Source: Hyphomonadaceae bacterium (lineage in GTDB: Bacteria; Pseudomonadota; Alphaproteobacteria; Caulobacterales; Hyphomonadaceae). Taken from it: a stretch of DNA of 64,000 bases. Positions 51,952 through 60,168 of the stretch are shown here, piece after piece. Position numbers and translations under genes: made by a program. Numbering within the stretch: position 1 is the first letter of the stretch; every line of letters starts with the position of its first letter. The notes under the pieces were generated by a model. That model had not been told where the DNA came from, did not search any database, and saw only the letters and a program-made list of their open reading frames with translations. The stretch lies in NCBI GenBank assembly GCA_024742355.1, contig JANSYM010000010.1, forward strand, positions 62,001 through 126,000, given 5' to 3'.

Positions 51952-53874
51952 TCAGTTCGGGCTGATCCAGATTGGCGACGACCAGGCCATTTCCTGGATG
52001 GTTGGCGTAACGATGCTAAGTGGATCCTGGCCGAGGCGCAGACTGTCATAGGTCGACCAGCGGCAGGTCGGGTTTTCGATCACGCGGGCATAATAGACCG
52101 CGTTCTGATCCGCTGCGTAATCACTGTCCGTCCAGACCTGTTTCAAGTCCGCCGCGCCGCGATCGGTCGCGAATGTACAGTTTGCCAGATCAATAGCGGC
52201 GTCAGTCGCCGGGCATTGCCCCGTTTGCGCATCAGGCGCGCGGTCATCGCTGCAGGCCACATCGAACACAGCTTCGTGCGTCTCGCCATCCTTGGTCCAG
52301 GCCTTGATGATCTGAATCCGGTCCAGCGGGGCCGACAGCGGATCGCGAACGGCCCAGAGCAGGAAGCTCGGCGCACCATCATTGGCCGCCACAAAACTGC
52401 TGCCCATCGGCACGCCGGACTCGTAGGCGGCTTCGACCAGATCGGGCGCAGTCAACAAGTCAGGCGACAGCGTGAAGCCGCCGAAAAACCGCAATCCGAT
52501 GCGCGTACCGCTGGTGGCATACACTTCCTTGCGCTGCATGGCGTCGAACAAGGCGTCGCGCGTATTCTCTTCGGCCCAGATCGCGGCCAGGCCGCCTGGA
52601 TTATTGTTCAGGTTGCGCGCCCGCGGCGACGTGAGCCTGGTTTTTGCCGGAGCGCCTAGAATGCCGTTGGCGCCGCGAAAATCCCATTCCTCAGTGTCGC
52701 CGGGATTGGAATTGTGAACGTCAGTGCTGCCAATCAAGCCAAACGCCAGCGGGTTGAACCCCAGCTCATCCTCCAGCGCGAGTCCCTTTTTGAGGCCATC
52801 GCGGATCATCGATGTCGAGGAAATGCAGCCGGTCGCCAGATCCTCGTCGCACACGGGGAGGAATTGTTCGAAGTCGCACGCCTCATCGGTCGTGCCAAAG
52901 CCGATGACGCATTCCGAATTGCCTTTGACCTGGAACATCTCGACGATTGGTTCGACCTCCTGGCGAAGGCGCCAGTCGGCTTCGGTATAGGGATCGCCAT
53001 CAATGGTCTGGCTGGCAAAGGCCAGGCCCCAGGATTTGTTTGGATTGTGCGGGATGGTCAGGTACTCACAGTCACCGTCGCACATTCCGTTGAGCTGTCG
53101 CCAGAGATCGAGCTCTGTCAGCGCGTCAAACGCCGAGGGCGCATGATTGGGCGTGTCACCGTTTCTGAAGATGACATTGCGATGGATCTTGCCGCGACCG
53201 GGCAGGGGCGGGGAGTACTCATAGGCGGCAAACGTGGTCAACTCGCCCGGGCGGTTGTTGCGATTGGCAGCGTCGACCACGCGGCGCCAGGTCGCTGATT
53301 TGAGACCCCTCGCTTCCTCGGGATCGCCGACATATCCATCCAGGATGTTCTGCGGCGGTCGTTGTTCGCCTTGCGCCCTCAGCTCCAGGAAGAACCGCGC
53401 ATCAGGCCGCTCCATGCGATCGCAATAAGCTTGAAGCTCGTTGGATTTTTCGTCCAGATCGCAGGCTTCGTGCAGGCCAAAGCCTTCGGCATGATCGGTG
53501 ATCGCGACAAAGTCGAGCGGGCGGGTGAGCTGCATTTGCTCACCGACGGCATTCTCGACCAGCTCGCCGCGCGCAAATCGATAGGCATCATCCAGCGACA
53601 GGCGATTGCCGAACAGATAGGAGTCGAAGGAGTTGGCCGAATGCACGTGCAGGTCGCCGAAATAGACATTCTTCGTGGCGCTCGGCACCGGGTAGAGCGC
53701 CGACTCTGGTTGCGGGGCGTCAAACGCGGTTTCGTTTTGTGCGGCAGCTTCAGCGCGAAGGTCAGAGACGGCGGACTCCGACATGACCGGTGCGCTCAGG
53801 CGAGACTGGACATAGAAGAAACCGGTCGTGCCGATGGCGGCGACACCGAGAATTACCCACATCCACCAACGCAT
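51952..53874 (-). CDS. DUF3604 family membrane-anchored putative metallohydrolase
   Basis: 640 residues. One N-terminal helix (WWMWVILGVAAIGTTGFFY) anchors an exported domain. PHP-like metal motifs are visible: YFGDLHVHSANSFDSYLFGN and LDFVAITDHAEGFG, with later His residues in TIPHNPNKSWG and IGSTDVHNSNPGD. DUF3604 proteins are related to PHP phosphoesterases; the substrate is unknown. It is the last gene on the minus strand before a short gap to ppk2. Confidence 0.86.
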   Translation of the reverse strand: MRWWMWVILGVAAIGTTGFFYVQSRLSAPVMSESAVSDLRAEAAAQNETAFDAPQPESALYPVPSATKNVYFGDLHVHSANSFDSYLFGNRLSLDDAYRFARGELVENAVGEQMQLTRPLDFVAITDHAEGFGLHEACDLDEKSNELQAYCDRMERPDARFFLELRAQGEQRPPQNILDGYVGDPEEARGLKSATWRRVVDAANRNNRPGELTTFAAYEYSPPLPGRGKIHRNVIFRNGDTPNHAPSAFDALTELDLWRQLNGMCDGDCEYLTIPHNPNKSWGLAFASQTIDGDPYTEADWRLRQEVEPIVEMFQVKGNSECVIGFGTTDEACDFEQFLPVCDEDLATGCISSTSMIRDGLKKGLALEDELGFNPLAFGLIGSTDVHNSNPGDTEEWDFRGANGILGAPAKTRLTSPRARNLNNNPGGLAAIWAEENTRDALFDAMQRKEVYATSGTRIGLRFFGGFTLSPDLLTAPDLVEAAYESGVPMGSSFVAANDGAPSFLLWAVRDPLSAPLDRIQIIKAWTKDGETHEAVFDVACSDDRAPDAQTGQCPATDAAIDLANCTFATDRGAADLKQVWTDSDYAADQNAVYYARVIENPTCRWSTYDSLRLGQDPLSIVTPTIQEMAWSSPIWISPN

Positions 53875-53959
53875 CCTGCCATTCTCCCATCTCGCTCAGA
53901 TCGGCAAAGGGTGGCATGGATTTTTCGAAATCCCAAACGTGTCGTCGCGTGATCAGGAC

Positions 53960-54664
53960 TTAGAGCAGGTCGCTCACATTGATCCGCGCTTTGGTGCGCG
54001 TTTCGGTCTCTTCGAGCATCGGTACGATGTGGTGGGCGACGGCTTCCGCCGAGGGTAGCGTCATCGGGTCTTCGCCAGGCATCGCATCGGCGCGCATCTG
54101 CGTGCGCGTGGCGCCCGGGTCGAACAGATTGATGCGCAGGCTGGTCTGCTCGTTTTCGTCGGCCCAGGCATAGATCAACGCCTCAAGACCGGCTTTTGAC
54201 GCCTGGTAAGGACCCCAGAAGGCCCGTGGGCGCGGAACGACGCCGGATGTGACGAAGACCGCGCGCGGCGCGCTCGACCGGCGCAGCAGCGGGTCCATGA
54301 CCCGGATCAGACGCCAATTGGCGCTTAGATTGACATCGATGGTTTCATCGAACTGGCGCTCACCGCCAGCTTGCAATGGTCCGATATGGCCGAGCAGTCC
54401 GGCATTGCCGAGCAGACCATCGAGTCGGCCGAATTTCTCGGCAATGGCCTGGCCGAGTGGTTCAAACGCGGCTGCATCCTTGAGGTCAAACGGGATCAGG
54501 GTCATCGATCCGCCAGCGGCGCGGATTTCATCGTCGAGCGATTCAAGCGCCTTCTTTGAGCGGGCGAGGCCGATGACGTGATGCCCGGCAGCGGCGAGGG
54601 CGAGGCACGCGGCGCGGCCAATGCCTTGCGACGCGCCGGTGACGAGAGTGATACGTTTATCCAT
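53960..54664 (-). CDS. SDR family NAD(P)-dependent oxidoreductase
   Basis: 234 residues. The Rossmann motif TGASQGIGRA, NAG in LLGNAGLLGHIG, and catalytic Tyr and Lys in YQASKAG are all present, with a Ser in FVTSGVVP. It resembles YciK-type short-chain dehydrogenases; the substrate is unknown. It lies 27 bases downstream of purF on the same strand. Confidence 0.9.
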   Translation of the reverse strand: MDKRITLVTGASQGIGRAACLALAAAGHHVIGLARSKKALESLDDEIRAAGGSMTLIPFDLKDAAAFEPLGQAIAEKFGRLDGLLGNAGLLGHIGPLQAGGERQFDETIDVNLSANWRLIRVMDPLLRRSSAPRAVFVTSGVVPRPRAFWGPYQASKAGLEALIYAWADENEQTSLRINLFDPGATRTQMRADAMPGEDPMTLPSAEAVAHHIVPMLEETETRTKARINVSDLL

Positions 54665-54691
54665 GCGCGCGACCTAACGAGGTGAGGGGGG

Positions 54692-56131
54692 CTAGTCCAG
54701 AAGCGAAAGCTGTCTTTCCTTGCTGCTTTCATTCTGGTCGTGATCGATCAGGCGGGTCGGGTAGTCGCCAGTGAAACAGTGATCGGCAAAAGCCGGCGTT
54801 TCCGGATCATAATCGACACCAATGGCGCGGTAGAGGCCGGGCACGGACAGGAAACCGAGGCTTTCGACTTTCAGGTATTCGCGCATTTCATCGAGCGAGT
54901 GATTGGCGGCCAGAAGCTCGGACCGGTCGGCCATGTCGATGCCGTAAAAGTCCTGATGCGTGATTGGCGGGCTGGCCGAGCGGAAATGGATTTCCTTGGC
55001 GCCGGCATCGCGAACCATCTGGACAATCTTGCGAGACGTGTTGCCGCGCACGATCGAGTCATCGACGAGCAGGACACGCTTGCCGTCGAGCACAGCCTTG
55101 TTCGGTGAATGCTTGCGCGAGACGGCGCGCTGGCGGCCGGTCTGCGTCGGCTGGATAAAGGTCCGTCCGACATAGTGGCTGCGAATGATGCCGAGCTGAA
55201 ACGGCACGCCGGAATGTTCCGAAAAGCCGATTGCCGCCGGAACGCCAGAGTCAGGAACAGGGACGACCACGTCGATGTCCGCCGGGTGTTCCATGGCCAG
55301 TTGGTGGCCCATCTTGCGGCGCACCTCATACACAGACCGGCCCTGAACCACGCTGTCAGGGCGGGCAAAATAGACATATTCGAACAGGCAAGGACGCACC
55401 GGCCTGGACGGGAAGGGATTGTAGGAGCGCACACCCTCGGTGGTGATGATGACGACTTCACCCGGATCAATCTCGCGGACAAATTCAGCGCCCATCAGAT
55501 CGAGGGCGCAGGTTTCCGAAGCCAGCACATAGGCGGTTCCGACCTGACCCAGAACGAGCGGGCGCAGACCAGACGGGTCCCGCGCGCCGATCAGCTTCTT
55601 GTTGGTCATGCCGATAAAAGAAAAGCCACCCTCAATTTGACGGATGGCATCTAGGAAGCGGTCTGAAACTGTGTCCTGGTCGCTGCGGGCGAGGAGGTGC
55701 AGGATGACTTCGGTGTCCATGGTGGACTGGAAGATCGATCCCTTGCGCACCAGTTTCTTTCGCAAGGCCCTGGCATTGGTCAGGTTGCCATTATGGGCGA
55801 TCGCAAAGCCACCTGAATCCAAGTCGGCATAGATGGGTTGAATGTTGCGGATCGCAGGCTTGCCTTGCGTCGAGTACCGGTTGTGTCCGATGCCGCAATT
55901 GCCGGGCAGGCGATCAGAAACATCGCCGCCGAAATTCTCGCCAACCAGACCCATATGGCGCTCATTGTGAAATTTTTCGCCGTCGAAACTGGTTATCCCG
56001 CAGGCTTCTTGTCCGCGGTGTTGGAGGGCGTGCAATCCAAGGGCGACGAGCAGGGCGGCCTGGGGGTGTCCGTAAACGCCAACGACGCCGCATTCTTCGC
56101 GGGGCTTGTCGTCATCATGGTCAAACAACAT
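54692..56131 (-). CDS. purF: Amidophosphoribosyltransferase
   Basis: 479 residues. First committed step of purine synthesis: PRPP plus glutamine gives phosphoribosylamine. The catalytic N-terminal Cys is Cys14 (REECGVVG), so a 13-residue propeptide is removed. The PRPP loop is VLLVDDSIVRGNT. Of the four Fe-S ligand Cys known in the Bacillus enzyme, only two equivalents remain (RPCLFEYVYFARPDS and DHCFTGDYPT), so the cluster is probably absent. cvpA lies directly upstream, as in E. coli. Confidence 0.96.
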   Translation of the reverse strand: MLFDHDDDKPREECGVVGVYGHPQAALLVALGLHALQHRGQEACGITSFDGEKFHNERHMGLVGENFGGDVSDRLPGNCGIGHNRYSTQGKPAIRNIQPIYADLDSGGFAIAHNGNLTNARALRKKLVRKGSIFQSTMDTEVILHLLARSDQDTVSDRFLDAIRQIEGGFSFIGMTNKKLIGARDPSGLRPLVLGQVGTAYVLASETCALDLMGAEFVREIDPGEVVIITTEGVRSYNPFPSRPVRPCLFEYVYFARPDSVVQGRSVYEVRRKMGHQLAMEHPADIDVVVPVPDSGVPAAIGFSEHSGVPFQLGIIRSHYVGRTFIQPTQTGRQRAVSRKHSPNKAVLDGKRVLLVDDSIVRGNTSRKIVQMVRDAGAKEIHFRSASPPITHQDFYGIDMADRSELLAANHSLDEMREYLKVESLGFLSVPGLYRAIGVDYDPETPAFADHCFTGDYPTRLIDHDQNESSKERQLSLLD

Positions 56132-56164
56132 TCGACTAACCCTCGCGGTCTGTTCGTGCGCGGA

Positions 56165-56713
56165 TTATTCTGACGAGGTCTCCGCGTCAAGGTCTGATGT
56201 CTGTGCGGTGCGCTCTGCGAGCTCCGGCGCGCGGTCGCTGAGATAATCTGCGCCCGCTGAAATGATCGGATAAGTCCTTGCCTGCGTTACAAATTCCGGA
56301 ATCTGGTCCCGGTCCATGGCGAGATTGAGCAAGTATACAAAGAAAACCAGAACAACGCCGCCGCGGGCAAATCCGAACAGACCGCCAGCGACGCGATCGA
56401 GCAATCCGATTCCATCGACGCCCTGAATGGTCCTGGACAGGTTCGCACCAAACCAGGCGACGGCGACATAGACGATCAGGAAAATGCCGACAAAAACAAT
56501 GATCCGCGCCGTCGCTTCCGGCGCGCTCTCAGGCAAAATCGGCTGCAACATGTCGACCAGGTGTCGGTCAGCCAGCATCGCCGCAGCGATGGCTGCAATG
56601 AAGGCGCCAAGGGTTGCCAATTCACGCATGAAGCCGCGCGCCAGAGCCATCAAAGTCGAAACGATCACAATTACGATCGCTACGGCATCAAAGGCTGTAA
56701 GGGCTTCCATCAT
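56165..56713 (-). CDS. cvpA: CvpA family membrane protein
   Basis: 182 residues with four hydrophobic helices in the first 150 residues (AFDAVAIVIVIVSTLMALARGF and following) and an acidic tail. The CvpA pattern includes GFMRELATLGAF and RVAGGLFGFARG. The family is linked to colicin V production and, elsewhere, to envelope and bile resistance. The ATG overlaps the TGA of radA by 4 bases; purF follows after 33 bases, giving radA-cvpA-purF. Confidence 0.92.
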   Translation of the reverse strand: MMEALTAFDAVAIVIVIVSTLMALARGFMRELATLGAFIAAIAAAMLADRHLVDMLQPILPESAPEATARIIVFVGIFLIVYVAVAWFGANLSRTIQGVDGIGLLDRVAGGLFGFARGGVVLVFFVYLLNLAMDRDQIPEFVTQARTYPIISAGADYLSDRAPELAERTAQTSDLDAETSSE

Positions 56714-58080
56714 GAGGCAGCTTCCGGTGCGATCAACTCTACTAATTCAGATAGGCGCTTGATTGGCGTAATCGTCAAGCCTTCTACAGCTTTTGGACTG
56801 CCTTCCGGGACGAAGGCGCGTTCGAATCCAAGGCGTGCCGCTTCCTTCAATCTTTGCTCCATGCGCGACACCGGTCGGATCGCGCCGGACAGAGCCAATT
56901 CACCAAAGTAGATCGCTTTTCCGGGACCCGGATTCGCAGCTGCCGAGGTGAGCAAGGCTGCCGCCGCCGCGAGATCGCCTGCAGGTTCCGACATGCGATA
57001 CCCGCCCGCGACGGAGAGATAGACATCGCGCCCGCCAAGAGAGACGCCGCAACGCGACTCGAGCACCGCGAGCAACATGGCGAGACGATTGCTGTCCCAG
57101 CCGACAATCGAGCGACGCGGCGTGCCATACGCGCTTGGCGCGACCAGTGCCTGCACTTCGGCCAGGACAGGGCGTGAGCCTTCCATCGCGGCGAACACGG
57201 CGGTGCCACCGGCTTCGTCTGCTTCAGACGACAGGAAGAGCGCGGACGGTTCGGCGGCCGGCGCGAGGCCATATTGGTGCATTTCGAAAATGCCAATCTC
57301 GTCAGTCGGGCCGAAGCGGTTCTTGACCGCGCGCAAGATTCGGAACTGATGGCCGCGCTCGCCTTCAAAATAGAACACTGTGTCGACCATATGCTCAACG
57401 ACTCGGGGCCCAGCGATCTGGCCCTCTTTGGTGACATGGCCGACCAGGATCAGGGCGGCACCGGACGTCTTGGCCCAGCGGGTCAATTCTTGACCGCAGG
57501 CGCGGACCTGGCTGACGCTGCCGGGGGCCGCTTCGAGACTGTCGGACCACATGGTCTGGATCGAATCGATGACGACAAAATCCGGCTTGGCGGACTTCAG
57601 GGCGCTGAGCACTTTGCGAAGGTCGGTTTCCGTGGCGAGCTGGACCGGGCTGTCGGCAACTTTCAACCGACGCGCCCGGTCCTGGATCTGGGCGGTGGCT
57701 TCTTCGCCTGAGACATAGACCGATTTCAGACCATTGCGGGCAAGCCGGGCAGCGACTTGCAGCAACAGGGTCGACTTGCCGATGCCAGGGTCTCCGCCAA
57801 TCAGGGTTGCGCTGGAAGGCACAATTCCGCCGCCAAACACGCGATCGAGTTCATCAACGCCGAGCACAATCCGTTCCGGCGGTGCATCATCGCCATTCAG
57901 TGCGGAGAACTTGGCCTTGCTGGCGCGCTTGGTGCCGGATTTCGGGGTTTTCAATCCGCCGGGTGGTCCCGAGGCCGTCTCCTCAACCAGGGTGTTCCAT
58001 TCCCCGCACGCGTCGCAGCGGCCGGACCATTTGGAATGGGTCTCGCCACAGGACTGACAAACGAAATGCGATTTAGCCAT
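56710..58080 (-). CDS. radA: DNA repair protein RadA
   Basis: 456 residues. The N-terminal zinc finger has CQSC and CDACGEW, Walker A is GGDPGIGKST, and the RadA-specific KNRFG occurs in RAVKNRFGPTDEIG. The C-terminal Lon-like domain (about residues 280-456) includes GGRDVYLSVAGG. RadA drives branch migration in recombination. It heads the radA-cvpA-purF run. Confidence 0.97.
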   Translation of the reverse strand: MAKSHFVCQSCGETHSKWSGRCDACGEWNTLVEETASGPPGGLKTPKSGTKRASKAKFSALNGDDAPPERIVLGVDELDRVFGGGIVPSSATLIGGDPGIGKSTLLLQVAARLARNGLKSVYVSGEEATAQIQDRARRLKVADSPVQLATETDLRKVLSALKSAKPDFVVIDSIQTMWSDSLEAAPGSVSQVRACGQELTRWAKTSGAALILVGHVTKEGQIAGPRVVEHMVDTVFYFEGERGHQFRILRAVKNRFGPTDEIGIFEMHQYGLAPAAEPSALFLSSEADEAGGTAVFAAMEGSRPVLAEVQALVAPSAYGTPRRSIVGWDSNRLAMLLAVLESRCGVSLGGRDVYLSVAGGYRMSEPAGDLAAAAALLTSAAANPGPGKAIYFGELALSGAIRPVSRMEQRLKEAARLGFERAFVPEGSPKAVEGLTITPIKRLSELVELIAPEAAS

Positions 58081-58162
58081 GTGCCGTGGTTAGCGGGCTC
58101 CGTGCGTAAGGGGAAGGGCAGTTTATGCGGAATCGTGTTACAGGTGTAGTAACAAAAAGTTC

Positions 58163-58199
58163 ATATTGTTTTTCGATAATAATTGTTGTTTTTCGATAT
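58163..58199. promoter_or_regulatory. Two tandem operator-like repeats upstream of the UrcA gene
   Basis: ATATTG-TTTTT-CGATAA (58163-58179) and TTGTTG-TTTTT-CGATAT (58183-58199) are 20 bases apart, two helical turns. The core TATTG-N5-CGATA of the first is identical in layout to the inverted repeat before the PspB-like gene. The start codon is about 70 bases further on, so the leader is longer than in the other genes. Confidence 0.55.
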
Positions 58200-58268
58200 G
58201 AATGGTGTAGGAGTGCTCTCAGGGAAGAGAGACCGACAAAGAAAAAACCTTCGATACGAGGACAAAAA

Positions 58269-58598
58269 ATGACTCTTCCCAAGACACTCGCCACCGTGAT
58301 GACCGCAGCTGCAGCGTTCTCTTTATTGCCCGCCATGGCCGCATCCACGGACGTTCAGGAGAAATCGCAGGACGTTTCGATCCGCGGCTATGATCTGACG
58401 GATGTGAATGATGCCAAAGCCGTACTCGAAAAAATCGAGAAAGCCGCTGATCGGGTTTGCACCATCTCAAGTGCGCGGGCGACCGTGCGCGAGCGTATTC
58501 TCCGCCGGGCCTGTGCGGAAAGCGCGATCGGCAAAGCGGTTGCAGCACTGAACGCTCCGGAAGTGACCGCGCTGGCAGACGCCGAAGACACGAAATAA
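58269..58598 (+). CDS. UrcA family protein
   Basis: 109 residues. The signal peptide (PKTLATVMTAAAAFSLLPAMAA) predicts periplasmic export. The mature part has the UrcA pattern: SIRGYDLTDVNDAKAVLEKIEKAADRVC and RRACAES, with two Cys able to form a disulfide. The family is common in Caulobacterales and sphingomonads and has no established function. GAGG precedes ATG 58269. A strong terminator follows. Confidence 0.88.
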   Translation: MTLPKTLATVMTAAAAFSLLPAMAASTDVQEKSQDVSIRGYDLTDVNDAKAVLEKIEKAADRVCTISSARATVRERILRRACAESAIGKAVAALNAPEVTALADAEDTK

Positions 58599-58623
58599 AT
58601 CGGGCAAACTTCAGCAAAAATTC

Positions 58624-58652
58624 GAGGGCGCGACATATATTGTCGCGCCCTC
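58624..58652 (+). terminator. Terminator after the UrcA gene
   Basis: A perfect 11-bp stem (GAGGGCGCGAC / GTCGCGCCCTC) with loop ATATATT, followed by TCGATTTT. It ends the UrcA transcript and separates it from the decarboxylase gene. Confidence 0.88.
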
Positions 58653-58707
58653 TCGATTTTCGGCGCTGGCTGTCGCACTGTAGCGAGCAGATGCGGGAGA
58701 CAGATAC

Positions 58708-59952
58708 ATGAAGATGCCTGAACACGGACGGCCCTGGTCGGAAATCCAGACAGACATGACCGAACGCGGCGCCGGAGACGCGAAATGGCGCGATGGCCGT
58801 ACAGCGGTCTATGTGTTCAATGCGGGCGAGGAGATCGCGGCGATCCAAAAAGAAGCCTATGCCGCATTCATGTCCGAAAACGGTCTCGGGCCGCTCGCCT
58901 TTCCGTCGCTCGCGCAGATGGAGAAGGACGTCATCTCGATGGGCCTTGGCCTGTTGCACGGGCCTGAGGGATCAACCGGTGCGATGACGTCCGGCGGCAC
59001 CGATTCGATCACGATGGCGATCAAGACCGCGCGCGACTATGCCCGCGCCAATGGCCGGGCGCGCGAGCGGGCGAATATCGTGCTGCCGCAATCGGCGCAT
59101 CTCGCCTTCGACAAAGCCGCGCATCTGATGGATATTGAGGTTCGTCGCGTTGCCCTGAAGACTGACGGCACCTACGAAGCGGACCCGGCGACCATGGGCG
59201 ATGCCTGCGATGCCGACACGATCATGATGGTCGGATCGGCGCCGAATTTTCCGCACGGCATCATTGATCCGATTGAGCAGCTTGGGGATGTCGCCACGCA
59301 GAAGGGCGTGTGGTTGCATGTCGATTCCTGTGTCGGCGGCTATTTCGCCCCGTTTGCCCGGATGAATGGCGTGCCCGTACCCGCCTTCGATTTCGAAGTG
59401 CCGGCTGTGCATTCGATGAGCGCAGACCTGCATAAATATGGCTATGCCGCGAAAGGTGCCTCGACCGTGCTGTTCCGATCAGAGGCCTTGTTCGAGCACA
59501 TGCCGTTTGATTTGAGCCAGTGGTCTGGCGCGCCGATGAAGACGCCGACCTTGGCCGGCACCCGCCCCGGCGGCGCGATCTCGGCAGCCTGGGCGGTGAT
59601 GAACCATCTCGGCATTGACGGGTACAAGCGCCTGCAAGGTCAGGTCTGCGCCACGCGTGAGCGCGTCGAGGAAGGCGTCAAGCGGCTCGGCTTTGAAATT
59701 CTTGGCAATCCGATGCTCGGCCTCATCGCGTTCCGACACCCGGATCATCATGCCTTTGCCATCTATGGCGAGATCTATCGCCGTGGCTGGTTCACCTCGG
59801 TGACCAAGGAGCCGCCAAGCCTGCACCTGATGCTATCGCCGAAACACGCCGATTTCATTGATGATTATCTCAGCGACCTCGAGGCCAGCCTGCGCGCGGT
59901 TGCGGCCAGTGCCGATGCGGAAAAACTGAAAGTCGAGGCGCGCTACAGCTAG
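58708..59952 (+). CDS. Group II PLP-dependent decarboxylase / sphingosine-1-phosphate-lyase-like enzyme
   Basis: 414 residues. PLP enzyme with the Schiff-base Lys in SADLHKYGYAAKGAS. AMTSGGTDSITMAIKTARDYAR and WLHVDSCVGGYFAPF complete the cofactor site. The pattern is nearer to sphingosine-1-phosphate lyases than to glutamate decarboxylases. Caulobacterales are known to make sphingolipids, so long-chain-base breakdown is plausible, but the substrate is not proven by sequence. It appears monocistronic. Confidence 0.85.
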   Translation: MKMPEHGRPWSEIQTDMTERGAGDAKWRDGRTAVYVFNAGEEIAAIQKEAYAAFMSENGLGPLAFPSLAQMEKDVISMGLGLLHGPEGSTGAMTSGGTDSITMAIKTARDYARANGRARERANIVLPQSAHLAFDKAAHLMDIEVRRVALKTDGTYEADPATMGDACDADTIMMVGSAPNFPHGIIDPIEQLGDVATQKGVWLHVDSCVGGYFAPFARMNGVPVPAFDFEVPAVHSMSADLHKYGYAAKGASTVLFRSEALFEHMPFDLSQWSGAPMKTPTLAGTRPGGAISAAWAVMNHLGIDGYKRLQGQVCATRERVEEGVKRLGFEILGNPMLGLIAFRHPDHHAFAIYGEIYRRGWFTSVTKEPPSLHLMLSPKHADFIDDYLSDLEASLRAVAASADAEKLKVEARYS

Positions 59953-60024
59953 CCGCAAACCGCCGCCCGAAAGGCCGGACAGCAGGCATCTGCAAAAAAA
60001 CAATTTCCCTATTGGACAAGCGCA

Positions 60025-60050
60025 GGAAGGGCGGCTAATAAGCCGCTTCC
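60025..60050 (+). terminator. Possible terminator hairpin after the decarboxylase gene
   Basis: GGAAGGGCGGCT and AGCCGCTTCC pair around AATA with a two-base bulge, followed by CTGTTTGG. It lies between the decarboxylase stop and the tRNA. The T-run is weak, so the assignment is tentative. Confidence 0.3.
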
Positions 60051-60061
60051 CTGTTTGGCCT

Positions 60062-60136
60062 GCCCGGGTAGCTCAGGGGTAGAGCAGCGGATTGAAAATC
60101 CGCGTGTCGGTGGTTCAAATCCGCCCCCGGGCACCA
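60062..60136 (+). tRNA. tRNA-Phe (anticodon GAA)
   Basis: 75 bases fold into a full cloverleaf. The acceptor stem is GCCCGGG / CCCGGGC with discriminator A and encoded CCA. The D arm is GCTC / GAGC, the anticodon stem GCGGA / TCCGC around loop TTGAAAA, and the T arm GGTGG / CCGCC with TTCAAAT. The anticodon GAA reads phenylalanine codons. No integrase or attachment-site duplication is seen next to it. Confidence 0.97.
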
Positions 60137-60168
60137 TTTTCCCAGCAAACAAACGCCTCGCAGCGCCG

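Noticed and set aside
60062-60136. tRNA-Phe as an integration site for a mobile element
   Set aside because: No duplicate of the tRNA 3' end, integrase or atypical island was found next to it.
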